DNA of 9,617 nt, taken from positions 1 to 9,617 of the forward strand of contig DAOWHG010000104.1 in NCBI GenBank assembly GCA_030641535.1, written 5' to 3'. The stretch comes from Mycoplasmatota bacterium (GTDB taxonomy: Bacteria > Bacillota_I > Bacilli_A > Izemoplasmatales > Izemoplasmataceae). This document shows positions 1 through 6,620 of this stretch, piece by piece. Position numbers and translations under genes: made by a program. The notes beneath the pieces were generated by a model, which was not told where the DNA came from, ran no database searches, and saw nothing but the letters and a program-made list of their open reading frames with translations. How positions within the stretch are numbered: position 1 is the stretch's first letter; the number at the start of each line of letters is the position of its first letter.

Positions 1-141
1 CTTGCTTGAAATTTCGTTTTCTTCATTTTTTACTGATATTTTTAAGTTTCTAGTATAACTGTTTATGAAAGGATCATTTGTATAACTCTCAATAGTTTTA
101 ATGATTCCGTCCATTTCAATTATGAATACTTCTCTCTCCAT
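1..141 (-). CDS. Partial hypothetical protein, N-terminal 47 codons
   Basis: The reading frame opens at an ATG (141-139) and stays open to the window edge without a stop. A strong ribosome binding site, GGGGAGG (153-147), sits five bases upstream. The visible N-terminus begins MEREVFIIEMDGIIKTIESY and continues as a mostly charged, polar stretch, so there is no signal peptide or membrane segment in what can be seen. I recognise no family. The gene lies 67 nt downstream of the small secreted-peptide gene, in the same direction, and I see no GC-rich terminator in the gap. Co-transcription is therefore plausible. In Rgg/SHP-type loci the gene following the peptide gene is often the regulated target, so this could be the output gene; that is inference. 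The start and RBS are well supported. The function is unknown because most of the gene is outside the window. Confidence 0.6.
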   Translation of the reverse strand, partial: MEREVFIIEMDGIIKTIESYTNDPFINSYTRNLKISVKNEENEISSK

Positions 142-170
142 TTTTACCTCCCCTAATACAACAGATTTAG

Positions 171-200
171 TTAATAATTAATAAAATAGTATGCTATAAT
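171..200 (+). promoter_or_regulatory. Candidate plus-strand promoter antisense to the peptide gene
   Basis: A perfect -10 hexamer TATAAT lies at 195-200. A partial -35 (TTAATA, 171-176) lies 18 bases upstream. The -10 is also the centre of an imperfect inverted repeat at 189-206 (GTATGC, TATAAT, GTATAC; one arm mismatch). Transcription from here would run antisense through the whole 45-codon gene and could continue into the regulator at 429, giving it a leader of about 220 nt. The hexamers are common by chance in AT-rich DNA, so support is weak. Confidence 0.25.
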
Positions 201-208
201 GTATACGT

Positions 209-346
209 CTATGCTTCTACAGGTTCTGGATTTCCAGAACTTCCAAAGTCAACTTCAATATTTTGTTCTAAGAGATGAATATTATTACTTTGAGTTAAAG
301 AAAACACCATTAAGACTAATGCTAAAACCATTACGATTTTCTTCAT
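209..346 (-). CDS. Small exported peptide, putative RRNPP-type signalling propeptide
   Basis: This is a 45-codon gene with start ATG at 346-344 and stop TAG at 211-209. An AAGGAGG ribosome binding site (360-354) with 7-nt spacing is among the best in the window, which argues for a real gene. The peptide starts with M then KKIVMVLALVLMVFSL, a basic n-region and a hydrophobic core typical of Sec export signals. A polar linker follows, and the C-terminal tail is DFGSSGNPEPVEA. Length and layout match pro-peptides of the PapR, NprX and SHP type (about 20-50 residues, with the active peptide near the C-terminus). It lies divergent from and next to a helix-turn-helix/TPR regulator, as shp genes lie next to rgg genes. 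The inference is that it is exported, processed, re-imported (an oligopeptide permease would be needed; none is in the window) and bound by that regulator. Alternatives are a small membrane toxin or a short lipoprotein-like peptide, though there is no lipobox cysteine. I am fairly sure of the gene and moderately sure of the role. Confidence 0.7.
   Translation of the reverse strand: MKKIVMVLALVLMVFSLTQSNNIHLLEQNIEVDFGSSGNPEPVEA
221..242 (-). repeat. Near-perfect hairpin at the 3' end of the peptide gene
   Basis: GTTCTGGA (223-230) and TCCAGAAC (233-240) are exact inverted repeats separated by two bases. Flanking A-T and G-T pairs extend the stem. In the minus-strand mRNA the stem lies within the codons for the SSGNPEP tail, just before the stop. 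No U-run follows directly, so it is not a standard intrinsic terminator. It could slow ribosomes, protect the 3' end of a short mRNA, or reduce read-through into the downstream gene. The function is inferred; the repeat is seen directly. Confidence 0.6.
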
Positions 347-428
347 AAAATCTCCTCCTTTGAGTTGATTTTACGAATAAATGCAAAGTTCAAACAGTGC
401 GTATATGTCACATTTTTTTGGAGGTAGT
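347..428. promoter_or_regulatory. Shared divergent regulatory region of peptide gene and regulator
   Basis: These 82 bases separate the starts of the divergent genes and must hold the control sites for the peptide gene. On the minus strand, TAAAAT (373-368) could be a -10 for the peptide gene. No good -35 lies 16-18 bases upstream of it (TTGAAC at 393-388 is only 14 away). A good -10 with a poor -35 fits a promoter that needs an activator. On the plus strand the regulator has GGAGG (420-424), four bases before ATG 429. No convincing plus-strand -35/-10 pair was found. Only short, imperfect inverted repeats are present, for example CTTTG (358-362) with CAAAG (384-388), so no operator can be assigned. 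Confidence 0.4.
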
Positions 429-1373
429 ATGAAAACTAGAGACTTATGTATTTACCTTGATAGCATCAGAGCAGGAAAGAAAATTTCTCGAGAAGAATTT
501 ATTTTCGAAGTGATTTCATTAAGACAATTTAACAGATATCTTCATGGAGAGGCAGAAATACCTCACCATATATTAGTAAAGTTATCTAATAAATTAGATA
601 TGAAATCTCTTCATATTTTGTCGAATTTTGAAAAAACCAAAAAGCTAGAAACTGATAGAATAAATTTGTTTTTCAAAGATATTGTAAATTATGATTATAA
701 AAGCGCTGCAATGTTTATAAAGAATACAGATGTAGATAAGATAATAGAATCCAGAAATAAAGTCTACTATCGACATGGTGTTATAATGTATAATTTTCAT
801 ACAAAAAAAACATCCAGTGTGCAAACAGCGCATCTGAATGCATCTCTCATAAATTATCCAAAAATATTGTCATACGAATATTTGGACTTTATCGATTTGC
901 TAATTCTTAGTTCTTTACTTGACTTATCTTCTTTTGAAAATCAAGAAAAAATAATTGAAAAAATTTATCAAGTAATTAATAACAACGAAAAATTAGTTGA
1001 TGGGAATAACAATTTTACTTATCCGTACATATTAGTTAAATTATCAAAAGTATATGGAATGAGAGATAATCTTGATAAAGTCATTGAGCTTTGTGACAAA
1101 GGGATAAAGAGGTCTTATAGAACAAGAAATTATTATCTTTTAGAATATTTTTATTACTATACAGCATTGTCTCATTATAAACTTGGAGACATTGAAAAAT
1201 GCTATGACAATGTGTTTTACTGCTATACCGTTTTAAACCTAAGTAGGGACATTAATAAATTCAAGAAATTTGACGACTTAATTAAAGAAGATTTCAATAT
1301 TAGATATCGAGAATTCATGATGAGATATTCCGAAAAAGAATTCCCATACCAAAATAAAAAAACAGCAAATTAA
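429..1373 (+). CDS. RRNPP-like peptide-responsive transcriptional regulator (HTH + TPR)
   Basis: The product is a cytoplasmic regulator of 314 residues. Residues 1-65 (beginning MKTRDLCIYLDSIRAGKKIS) form a helix-turn-helix of the XRE/Cro type; the recognition-helix region is ISLRQFNRYLHGE. After it come about 245 all-helical residues with TPR-like pairs, clearest at 188-218 (YPYILVKLSKVYGMRDN) and 226-260 (YYYTALSHYKLGDIEKCYDN). This order and length match Rgg, PlcR and ComR, whose TPR part binds a short imported peptide that switches DNA binding. I chose ATG 429 over the in-frame ATG 381 because GGAGG (420-424) precedes it and the HTH begins there; the 16 extra residues would be unstructured and have no RBS. 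There are no tryptophans and no membrane segments. The divergent 45-codon secreted peptide gene is the likely partner. The stop codon lies within the terminator hairpin. The HTH-plus-TPR class is well supported; the peptide partner is inference. Confidence 0.82.
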   Translation: MKTRDLCIYLDSIRAGKKISREEFIFEVISLRQFNRYLHGEAEIPHHILVKLSNKLDMKSLHILSNFEKTKKLETDRINLFFKDIVNYDYKSAAMFIKNTDVDKIIESRNKVYYRHGVIMYNFHTKKTSSVQTAHLNASLINYPKILSYEYLDFIDLLILSSLLDLSSFENQEKIIEKIYQVINNNEKLVDGNNNFTYPYILVKLSKVYGMRDNLDKVIELCDKGIKRSYRTRNYYLLEYFYYYTALSHYKLGDIEKCYDNVFYCYTVLNLSRDINKFKKFDDLIKEDFNIRYREFMMRYSEKEFPYQNKKTAN

Positions 1374-1388
1374 GAATTTGCTGTTTTT
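1358..1388. terminator. Bidirectional intrinsic terminator between convergent genes
   Basis: CAGCAAATT (1363-1371) pairs with AATTTGCTG (1375-1383) around a three-base loop. AAAAA (1358-1362) and TTTTT (1384-1388) extend the stem to 14 pairs and supply a U-run on either strand. It sits between the convergent regulator gene (stop 1371-1373, inside the stem) and the RDD gene (stop at 1410), so it can end both transcripts. Confidence 0.9.
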
Positions 1389-1409
1389 GTTTGAGTTTAA
1401 TTTAAATCT

Positions 1410-2069
1410 TTATAAATCCCATTCGTCTTTTTCTTTCTTTTCTATAAATCCATCATCGTCTTTTTCTACTACTTTTGCCCATTCACTCATTTGTGTAGTC
1501 TTTTGAACAAATTCTTTATCTACATCCTCTGTTACTTTAACAACGTTAGTTCCTGCCATTAAGTCGTGAAGACCTTTTCCGTCTTCCCTAGCTAATATCA
1601 TTATTAATGATATAAACATCAAGAATCCAGGAATAAGTCCTAGTGCACCAGATACGAAGATATAAGTTAAGTAATTAACAAATATTAAGAAGCTTAGTGG
1701 AAGCATAACGTATCCACCCCAGTTTTGAATAGCTCTAATTAAATGTTGAACAAATGAAGGGTTTTCCCCAAATTCATTAATTGCCTTGATTCCTAAGAAT
1801 TTTTTACCTAATGTTTGTCCATTCATTTTATATGGAACAAATGAGAAGTAGACAACTCCTAAAATAGTTTCTGAAAATACACTAACCATAATAAATGTTA
1901 TGTATTCGTTTGTTGGATCTAATGGATTTTCTTGCATAATGATGTTATCCCAAATTCCACCAAATCCATAAAATAATCCTAATATTAACGTTGGTATAAA
2001 TGCAACAATGCTTATTATAATCATGTCAATTACTGCTGCTGCAATTCTTTCTCCTGATACTTTTCTCAT
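1410..2069 (-). CDS. RDD-family integral membrane protein
   Basis: The product is 219 residues with about four membrane segments (roughly 10-34, 56-79, 119-138 and 140-160). The family hallmarks are visible: Arg8 and Asp15 in the first segment (RIAAAVID), the GQTLGKKFLGIKAI stretch at 84-97, and the C-terminal GLHDLMAGTNVV at 166-177 containing the second Asp. The last 40 residues are a charged cytoplasmic tail rich in Lys, Asp and Glu. RDD proteins are widespread and mostly uncharacterised; some are linked to ion transport, but no substrate can be read here. The gene starts 14 nt after the end of the upstream ABC permease region, and its ribosome binding site AGGAG (2085-2081) overlaps that gene's TAG stop. 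It is therefore the last gene of the ABC operon. The stop is TAA, followed by the shared terminator. Family assignment is confident; the role is unknown. Confidence 0.88.
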   Translation of the reverse strand: MRKVSGERIAAAVIDMIIISIVAFIPTLILGLFYGFGGIWDNIIMQENPLDPTNEYITFIMVSVFSETILGVVYFSFVPYKMNGQTLGKKFLGIKAINEFGENPSFVQHLIRAIQNWGGYVMLPLSFLIFVNYLTYIFVSGALGLIPGFLMFISLIMILAREDGKGLHDLMAGTNVVKVTEDVDKEFVQKTTQMSEWAKVVEKDDDGFIEKKEKDEWDL

Positions 2070-2083
2070 AATGCAGTCATCTC

Positions 2084-3451
2084 CTATTCATTTCTTAAAG
2101 CTTCTATTGGTTTTTTTCTAGCTGCCATCATTGAAGGAATTAATCCACTAATTAAAGCGATAATAACACTTCCTAAGATAGCTAATGCTAATTTTGTAAA
2201 ATTAATTACTAATACTTTTGTTGGATCAATAAATGGTAAGTATTCTAATATTAATTTTAAATGATTATTATAAATATATTCATTTAAAATTACAATAAGT
2301 ATTAATGATATTATAACACTAAATATTCCAGCAATAAACCCTATCATTGTTGTTTCAGCGCTATAGATAATTCTAACGTCACTTCTTGTTCCACCCATTG
2401 CTCTAATAAGTCCAATTTCTCTTTTTCTTTCAATTACACTTATGTAAAGAATGAGTAGCAACATTAAACCTCCGGTAATTACTGCAATTGATACTATTGA
2501 ACTAAAGATAAATTGCAAAATGTAAATAAACAAACTAGCAACACCTGCAAATATTGCAAAGCCAATATCATAATTTTCAAAAGCAAAATATCCATCGTCT
2601 TCAAGTGTTCTTATAATACTTGCTTTATTATCAACTTCATTGTTCTTTATAAATACTCTGAAACGGTCTCTTATATCAAACTCGTTCCCTAGCCCATCAC
2701 TATCACCATAGTAATTAGGTTGATAGCTAATGTTTCTAATGAAATCTTCATGGAAAATAATTTCATTAAATAACCTATTATCAAATATTCCAACTAGTGT
2801 AAAGACAGTACCTTCTCCAACTGGATCACTATAGTTCAAGGTCCATTCAAGTGCATCATAATCAGCACAATATATTTCAGAGTCTTCTGTGACTTGAAGT
2901 GTATTACTATTATATTTAGCTAAACTAGCTACATTATCACTAATTGGTCCTAGTAACTCTACATCATAATTCTCTGGTGGATTTAGAGGATCTTTATCCC
3001 ATACACCAGTGAATAAACATGAACCATCAGTAATATTTCTAAATAATGAATCTTCCCTTGGTAGATAGTTATATTGATTATAAATCAGATATTCATTATT
3101 TTTCACAAGATCCCATAGCTCATCATCTGTCAAGTTTGCTTGTTCAGAAACAAGGTCTTCTGCTTGATCAACTGAAATAGCTATTTCATATTTACTTGTA
3201 GGTAACTTAGAATCCCCAATAAATGTTGTAAACGTATTTAAGATATCTTGATTGGTTGGTAATTGTACTCCGCTCATATGAATAATATTATTTAATAAAG
3301 CATCAGTAGTTACATTTTTATTAATTGTATAGACAGTATCTGGTGAATATAATATATCATTAAATACATTATATGTATTCAAATCATCAACAATATCTTG
3401 AATAGATTTTGTTTCATCATATACATTAGAAATGTATAAATCAGGATTGCT
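2084..3451 (-). pseudogene. C-terminal permease part of an interrupted fused ABC transporter
   Basis: This stretch continues the ATPase gene (3452-4345) in exactly the same frame after its TGA stop, for 455 more codons to TAG at 2086-2084. It encodes the extracytoplasmic domain and then three membrane segments with the MacB/FtsX-type signature: ISVIERKREIGLIRAMGG after the first of the three, and GLIPSMMAARKKPIEALRNE at the C-terminus. Together the two parts would make a 753-residue protein with the layout of the neighbouring 660-residue transporter. The fragment alone has no credible start: the first usable codon is a TTG at 3382 with no ribosome binding site, and it lacks the first membrane helix. 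The coding sequence is otherwise intact, so the break is recent, an error, or read through. If TGA is read or is an error, this is simply the permease half of a working gene. Confidence 0.75.
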
Positions 3452-4345
3452 TCATAAAACAGTGTCTTGTTGTTCTATCCCCATTCTAATTGAGTTAAAG
3501 AATGCATCAATTAAGATTAGTCCAACAATACCAACACTTAATCCTAAAGCAACTAATAGTGTTCTCCAAAGTTTACCTTTGATATTATAATAAGCTAATC
3601 TAATTGCTTCTCTAAACTTAAGTTTCTTTTTATTTCTTTCACGTGTTCTAATAATATCAACTTTTTGATCTTTTGGATCAGTATCTTTTGTAACTTTCCC
3701 ATCAACTAATTCAATCATTCTAGTTGAATATTTTCTAGCTATTTTTTTATTATGAGTAACAATAATAACTAATTTTTCTTCACTAATAGATTTAATTAAA
3801 TCCATTATTTCAGTTCCTGTTTTCATGTCTAATGCCCCGGTAGGTTCATCAGCTAAGATTATATCAGGATCGTTTATTAAAGCTCTAGCTATCGCAACTC
3901 TTTGTCTTTCACCACCAGATAACTCTGTCGGTAATTTAGACAGATGATTTCCAAGACCTACTTTTTCAAGTAGTTCTATTGCTTGTTTTTTACTCTCTTT
4001 ATCAGATGTACCAGCTAGTTTTAAACTAAGTGCTACATTTTCAATTATTGGTAAATGTTCGATTAAATTGAATGCTTGGAAAATGAAGCCAATACGGTGA
4101 TTTCTAAAATAATCCCATTCTTTTTCAATAAAAGTTGTTGTAAGTTTACTATCAATAACCATATCACCACTTGTTGGATTATCTAATCCACCAAGAATAT
4201 TTAATAATGTTGTTTTACCGCATCCAGAAGGACCATATACGACAACTGTTTCACCTTTTTCAAAATATAAGTTTAAATCTTTTAACGCATGGAACCCAAC
4301 TTTTCCTTGAAGATAGACTTTATGTACTTCGTTTAGTTTTATCAT
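3452..4345 (-). CDS. ABC transporter ATP-binding domain plus first membrane helix (stopped by in-frame TGA)
   Basis: The 297 residues form a complete MacB/LolD-type nucleotide-binding domain. It has Walker A GPSGCGKTT (38-46), Q-loop Gln90 in FIFQAFNLIEHL, signature LSGGERQR (142-149), Walker B IILADE (162-167) and switch His198. A charged linker leads to one membrane helix (about 262-282), and the frame then stops at TGA (3454-3452) just outside that helix. The full gene should continue through 2084-3451. The start ATG (4345) lies 4 nt after the stop of the upstream ABC gene; its ribosome binding site AAGGAG is formed by that gene's last codons, so the two are translationally coupled. Such transporters work as dimers and move lipids, lipoproteins or antimicrobial peptides, or act as mechanotransmitters; the substrate here is unknown. 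As read, the product could bind ATP but lacks most of the permease, so it is probably non-functional alone. Confidence 0.85.
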   Translation of the reverse strand: MIKLNEVHKVYLQGKVGFHALKDLNLYFEKGETVVVYGPSGCGKTTLLNILGGLDNPTSGDMVIDSKLTTTFIEKEWDYFRNHRIGFIFQAFNLIEHLPIIENVALSLKLAGTSDKESKKQAIELLEKVGLGNHLSKLPTELSGGERQRVAIARALINDPDIILADEPTGALDMKTGTEIMDLIKSISEEKLVIIVTHNKKIARKYSTRMIELVDGKVTKDTDPKDQKVDIIRTRERNKKKLKFREAIRLAYYNIKGKLWRTLLVALGLSVGIVGLILIDAFFNSIRMGIEQQDTVL

Positions 4346-4349
4346 TAGT

Positions 4350-6332
4350 CTACTCCTTTCTCAGCGCTTTAATCGCATTTAATCTAGCAGCTTTGAATGA
4401 AGGGATAAGACCAGCAAGCATTGAATAAACAACACTAAAGGCTATCACTATCGCGATTACAAGAACACTAGGAGATAAGAGTGTCATTTCAAATACTCCT
4501 GCAGATAATAAATTAAGTGGGGTTTCAATAATATTTGTAAAGAGTGAATTTATTGCTTTTGTAATTAGTAATGCCATCAAGGTGGCAATACCAGAAGACA
4601 GCAATCCAATGAAGGCAGATTCAACTAAGAAGATACCAACAATATTTGAAGCTTTAGCTCCGATTGCTGTTAAAATACCAATTTCTTTTATTCTTTCAAT
4701 AATAGAAGTATAAATTACTAACCCTATCAAAATACCAGAAACTACAAGTGAAATACTTGCTATCCCAATAAACCATTTCAAGGCTTTCATCATAAAATCT
4801 TCTACTCCTGAAGTAATTGATGAGAAGAAATTCTCAACAACTAAGTTATAATCATCTCTCATTAAAACATAAAAATCTTCAACATCTTCTTCACTGCTTA
4901 TTGTTAAATATGCAGTGGCAGTTGTTCTATATGTAACTTCAGAGTTAATCAATTCAGATAAATCTAAGACTTCATCATAATCTAAATAAACATTATTAGA
5001 CATGAAATTACCTGTAGTCATACCAACTATGGTATAACTACCAAGAGTTGTTACAAGTTCTTCATCTAATAACTCATAAGATATGAATTCTAAGTCTATT
5101 ACAACTCCATCTATTAAATCAAAGATATATCCATAACTATCTTCATCAACAGTTAATAAATCTCTCATTTGCTGAGCTGTTGCTATTGAGACGACTATCT
5201 CAGAATCAGTTGCTGGTAATCTACCAAACAGCTCTCCATACTGAGTTAATTGCGCAGAGTCATAAGGAATAGGATATAACGTAGAATTAACATTATCTCC
5301 TAATCTAGATTCAAACGAAATACTTTCAGACACATTATATCTAATATTTTCGATTTCATCTAAATCTTGCAAATCAGACATCATTGATTCTGTTATCTCG
5401 GTGTTTTCAATATTATATACTTGATATTGATCTTCAGGAACTAGTTTTCCTAAAGTATCAATAATCGATCCATTAATACCCATAATCAAGAATGTTAATA
5501 AGAATATTGATATATATCCTATTGATACAATAGAACTTGTAAATAACGATCTAACCATTCTTGAAGATATATTATTTTTCGCAAATTTCATCATCATTGA
5601 AAATCTCATTTTTGGTCTTTCAAATGAAATTTCTTTTGTTTGAATATATTGTTCAGTTACAGGCGCTGAATCATCAATTATTTTACCGTCTTCTAATGTA
5701 ATGATTCTTGTAGCGTAAGTTTCAGCTAAATCTTCATCATGTGAAACAACAACTACAACACGGTCATTCGATACTTCTTTTAAATACTCAATTACTTTAT
5801 GTCCTAGTTCAGTATCAAGTGCACCAGTTGGTTCATCAGCCATAATGACTTTAGGATTAGTTACTAAAGCTCTAGCTATCGCAATTCTTTGATTTTGTCC
5901 ACCTGACATTTGATCAGGTCTTTTATTCGCAAATTTTTCTAATCCAACTCTTTTTAATTCTTCAATTGCTTTTACTTTTGCTTCTTTTCTAGATATTCCT
6001 TGAAACATTAAAGGTAAAGCAACATTTTCCCAAACTTTTAAATGTTCAATTAAATTGTATTCTTGGAAAATGAAACCAACGTAGTGGTTTCTATATATTG
6101 CCCATTCTTTTTTTGTAAACTCTGATGTATCAACACCATCGACAAAAACACTTCCTTCAATCTTTGTATCAAGTCCACACAAAATATTAAGTAATGTACT
6201 TTTACCACTACCACTTGCCCCTACAACAAAGACAAAATCTCCGACTTTAAAATCAGTCGAAATATTGTCTACAGCATTTATATAAGAACTACCATTCTTA
6301 TACTTCCTTGTTAAGTTTTTCACACTAAGCAT
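4350..6332 (-). CDS. Fused ABC transporter ATP-binding/permease protein, MacB/FtsX type
   Basis: This is a 660-residue intact transporter half. The nucleotide-binding domain has Walker A GASGSGKST (38-46), Q-loop Gln90 (FIFQEYNLIEHL), signature MSGGQNQR (142-149), Walker B VIMADE (162-167) and His198. A linker leads to membrane helix 1 (about 264-286), then an extracytoplasmic domain of about 230 residues (287-515), then helices 2-4 (about 519-543, 563-593 and 621-645). SIIERIKEIGILTAIGAK and the C-terminal GLIPSFKAARLNAIKALRKE are the usual FtsX-like permease motifs. ATPase followed by permease in one chain is the reverse of the usual two-gene organisation but is known in low-GC bacteria. 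The start ATG has AGGAGG (6343-6338) at 5-nt spacing. It is the first gene of the operon and a clear paralogue of the interrupted second gene, so the two may form a heterodimer. The substrate cannot be told. Control is probably at the promoter palindrome and leader hairpins upstream. Confidence 0.92.
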   Translation of the reverse strand: MLSVKNLTRKYKNGSSYINAVDNISTDFKVGDFVFVVGASGSGKSTLLNILCGLDTKIEGSVFVDGVDTSEFTKKEWAIYRNHYVGFIFQEYNLIEHLKVWENVALPLMFQGISRKEAKVKAIEELKRVGLEKFANKRPDQMSGGQNQRIAIARALVTNPKVIMADEPTGALDTELGHKVIEYLKEVSNDRVVVVVSHDEDLAETYATRIITLEDGKIIDDSAPVTEQYIQTKEISFERPKMRFSMMMKFAKNNISSRMVRSLFTSSIVSIGYISIFLLTFLIMGINGSIIDTLGKLVPEDQYQVYNIENTEITESMMSDLQDLDEIENIRYNVSESISFESRLGDNVNSTLYPIPYDSAQLTQYGELFGRLPATDSEIVVSIATAQQMRDLLTVDEDSYGYIFDLIDGVVIDLEFISYELLDEELVTTLGSYTIVGMTTGNFMSNNVYLDYDEVLDLSELINSEVTYRTTATAYLTISSEEDVEDFYVLMRDDYNLVVENFFSSITSGVEDFMMKALKWFIGIASISLVVSGILIGLVIYTSIIERIKEIGILTAIGAKASNIVGIFLVESAFIGLLSSGIATLMALLITKAINSLFTNIIETPLNLLSAGVFEMTLLSPSVLVIAIVIAFSVVYSMLAGLIPSFKAARLNAIKALRKE

Positions 6333-6360
6333 AATATCCTCCTGCAGTACAAATTTTAAT

Positions 6361-6384
6361 AAAAAAATCCCATAAGAATTGGGA
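6361..6384 (-). terminator. Terminator-like hairpin in the ABC operon leader
   Basis: In the minus-strand transcript UCCCA (6384-6380) can pair with UGGGA (6372-6368) around a seven-base loop, followed at once by seven U residues (6367-6361). This is a short, weak intrinsic terminator placed before the first gene's ribosome binding site. Its left arm shares bases with the preceding hairpin (GGGAAA/UUUCCC), so the two cannot form together. That is the layout of an attenuator. The stem is only five pairs, so the function is inferred. Confidence 0.4.
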
Positions 6385-6403
6385 AATATTTTCCCCTTCT
6401 TAT
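6372..6403. promoter_or_regulatory. Imperfect palindrome at the ABC operon start point (operator or leader hairpin)
   Basis: ATAAGAA (6372-6378) mirrors TTCTTAT (6397-6403), and GGGAAA (6381-6386) mirrors TTTCCC (6390-6395), giving 13 matched positions with a three-base centre. The repeat begins directly after the -10 element and covers the expected transcription start, a usual place for a repressor operator. Its inner half is transcribed and can fold into a GGGAAA/UUUCCC stem that competes with the terminator-like hairpin. The repeat is seen directly; whether it acts as DNA, RNA or both is open. Confidence 0.6.
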
Positions 6404-6409
6404 ATTATA
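6404..6409 (-). promoter_or_regulatory. -10 element of the ABC operon promoter
   Basis: A perfect TATAAT (minus strand, 6409-6404) preceded by TG lies about 72 nt upstream of the first ABC gene. The predicted start is near 6397, giving a leader of about 65 nt. No good -35 is found at 16-18 nt spacing, so the promoter may rely on the TG-rich upstream edge or on an activator. The rest of the gap up to 6556 is AT-rich, with no gene or clear signal. Confidence 0.55.
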
Positions 6410-6556
6410 CACTAAATAATCATATAATGTATTAACATTTATAACTTATTTTACGATAAAATATGAAGAAATACAAGAAAATTATTTAAAATTATTTTAT
6501 ATTTTTTATTTATACCTGTTTATCACGATTAATCACCAAGTACAAAATATTCTTAA

Positions 6557-6588
6557 AAAGAAGACAATCATGGGAGATTATCTTCTTT
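6557..6588 (-). terminator. Intrinsic terminator of the surface-protein gene
   Basis: AAAGAAGA (6557-6564) pairs with TCTTCTTT (6581-6588). After one mismatch, AATC (6566-6569) pairs with GATT (6576-6579) around a six-base loop. On the minus strand the stem ends in a run of five U (6559-6555). It lies 33 nt past the stop of the surface-protein gene. The stem is AT-rich, so its strength is moderate. Confidence 0.65.
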
Positions 6589-6620
6589 AAAAATATATTA
6601 TGCTTTTGTTCTCGTCTTGC

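Noticed and set aside
381..396. Similarity to a PlcR box (TATGnAnnnnTnCATA)
   Set aside because: The stretch around AATGCAAAGTTCAAAC matches only about six of ten fixed positions and is not a good palindrome.
381..428. Upstream in-frame ATG as the regulator start (330 residues)
   Set aside because: It has no ribosome binding site, the extra 16 residues do not fit the helix-turn-helix start, and ATG 429 has GGAGG just upstream.
645..833. Open frame on the minus strand inside the regulator gene
   Set aside because: It is a shadow of the regulator coding sequence with no ribosome binding site.
209..1373. Phage arbitrium (AimR/AimP) system
   Set aside because: The regulator is shorter than AimR as I know it, the peptide gene is divergent rather than downstream, and no phage genes are visible.
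3380..3382. TTG as a genuine start for a separate permease gene
   Set aside because: There is no ribosome binding site, the frame is open further upstream to the TGA, and the product would lack the first membrane helix.
3452..3454. TGA read as selenocysteine
   Set aside because: MacB/FtsX-type permeases are not selenoproteins, the site is in an extracytoplasmic loop, and no obvious hairpin follows within the next bases.
4171..4428. Plus-strand open frame across the junction of the two ABC genes
   Set aside because: It is antisense to two well-supported coding regions and resembles no protein.
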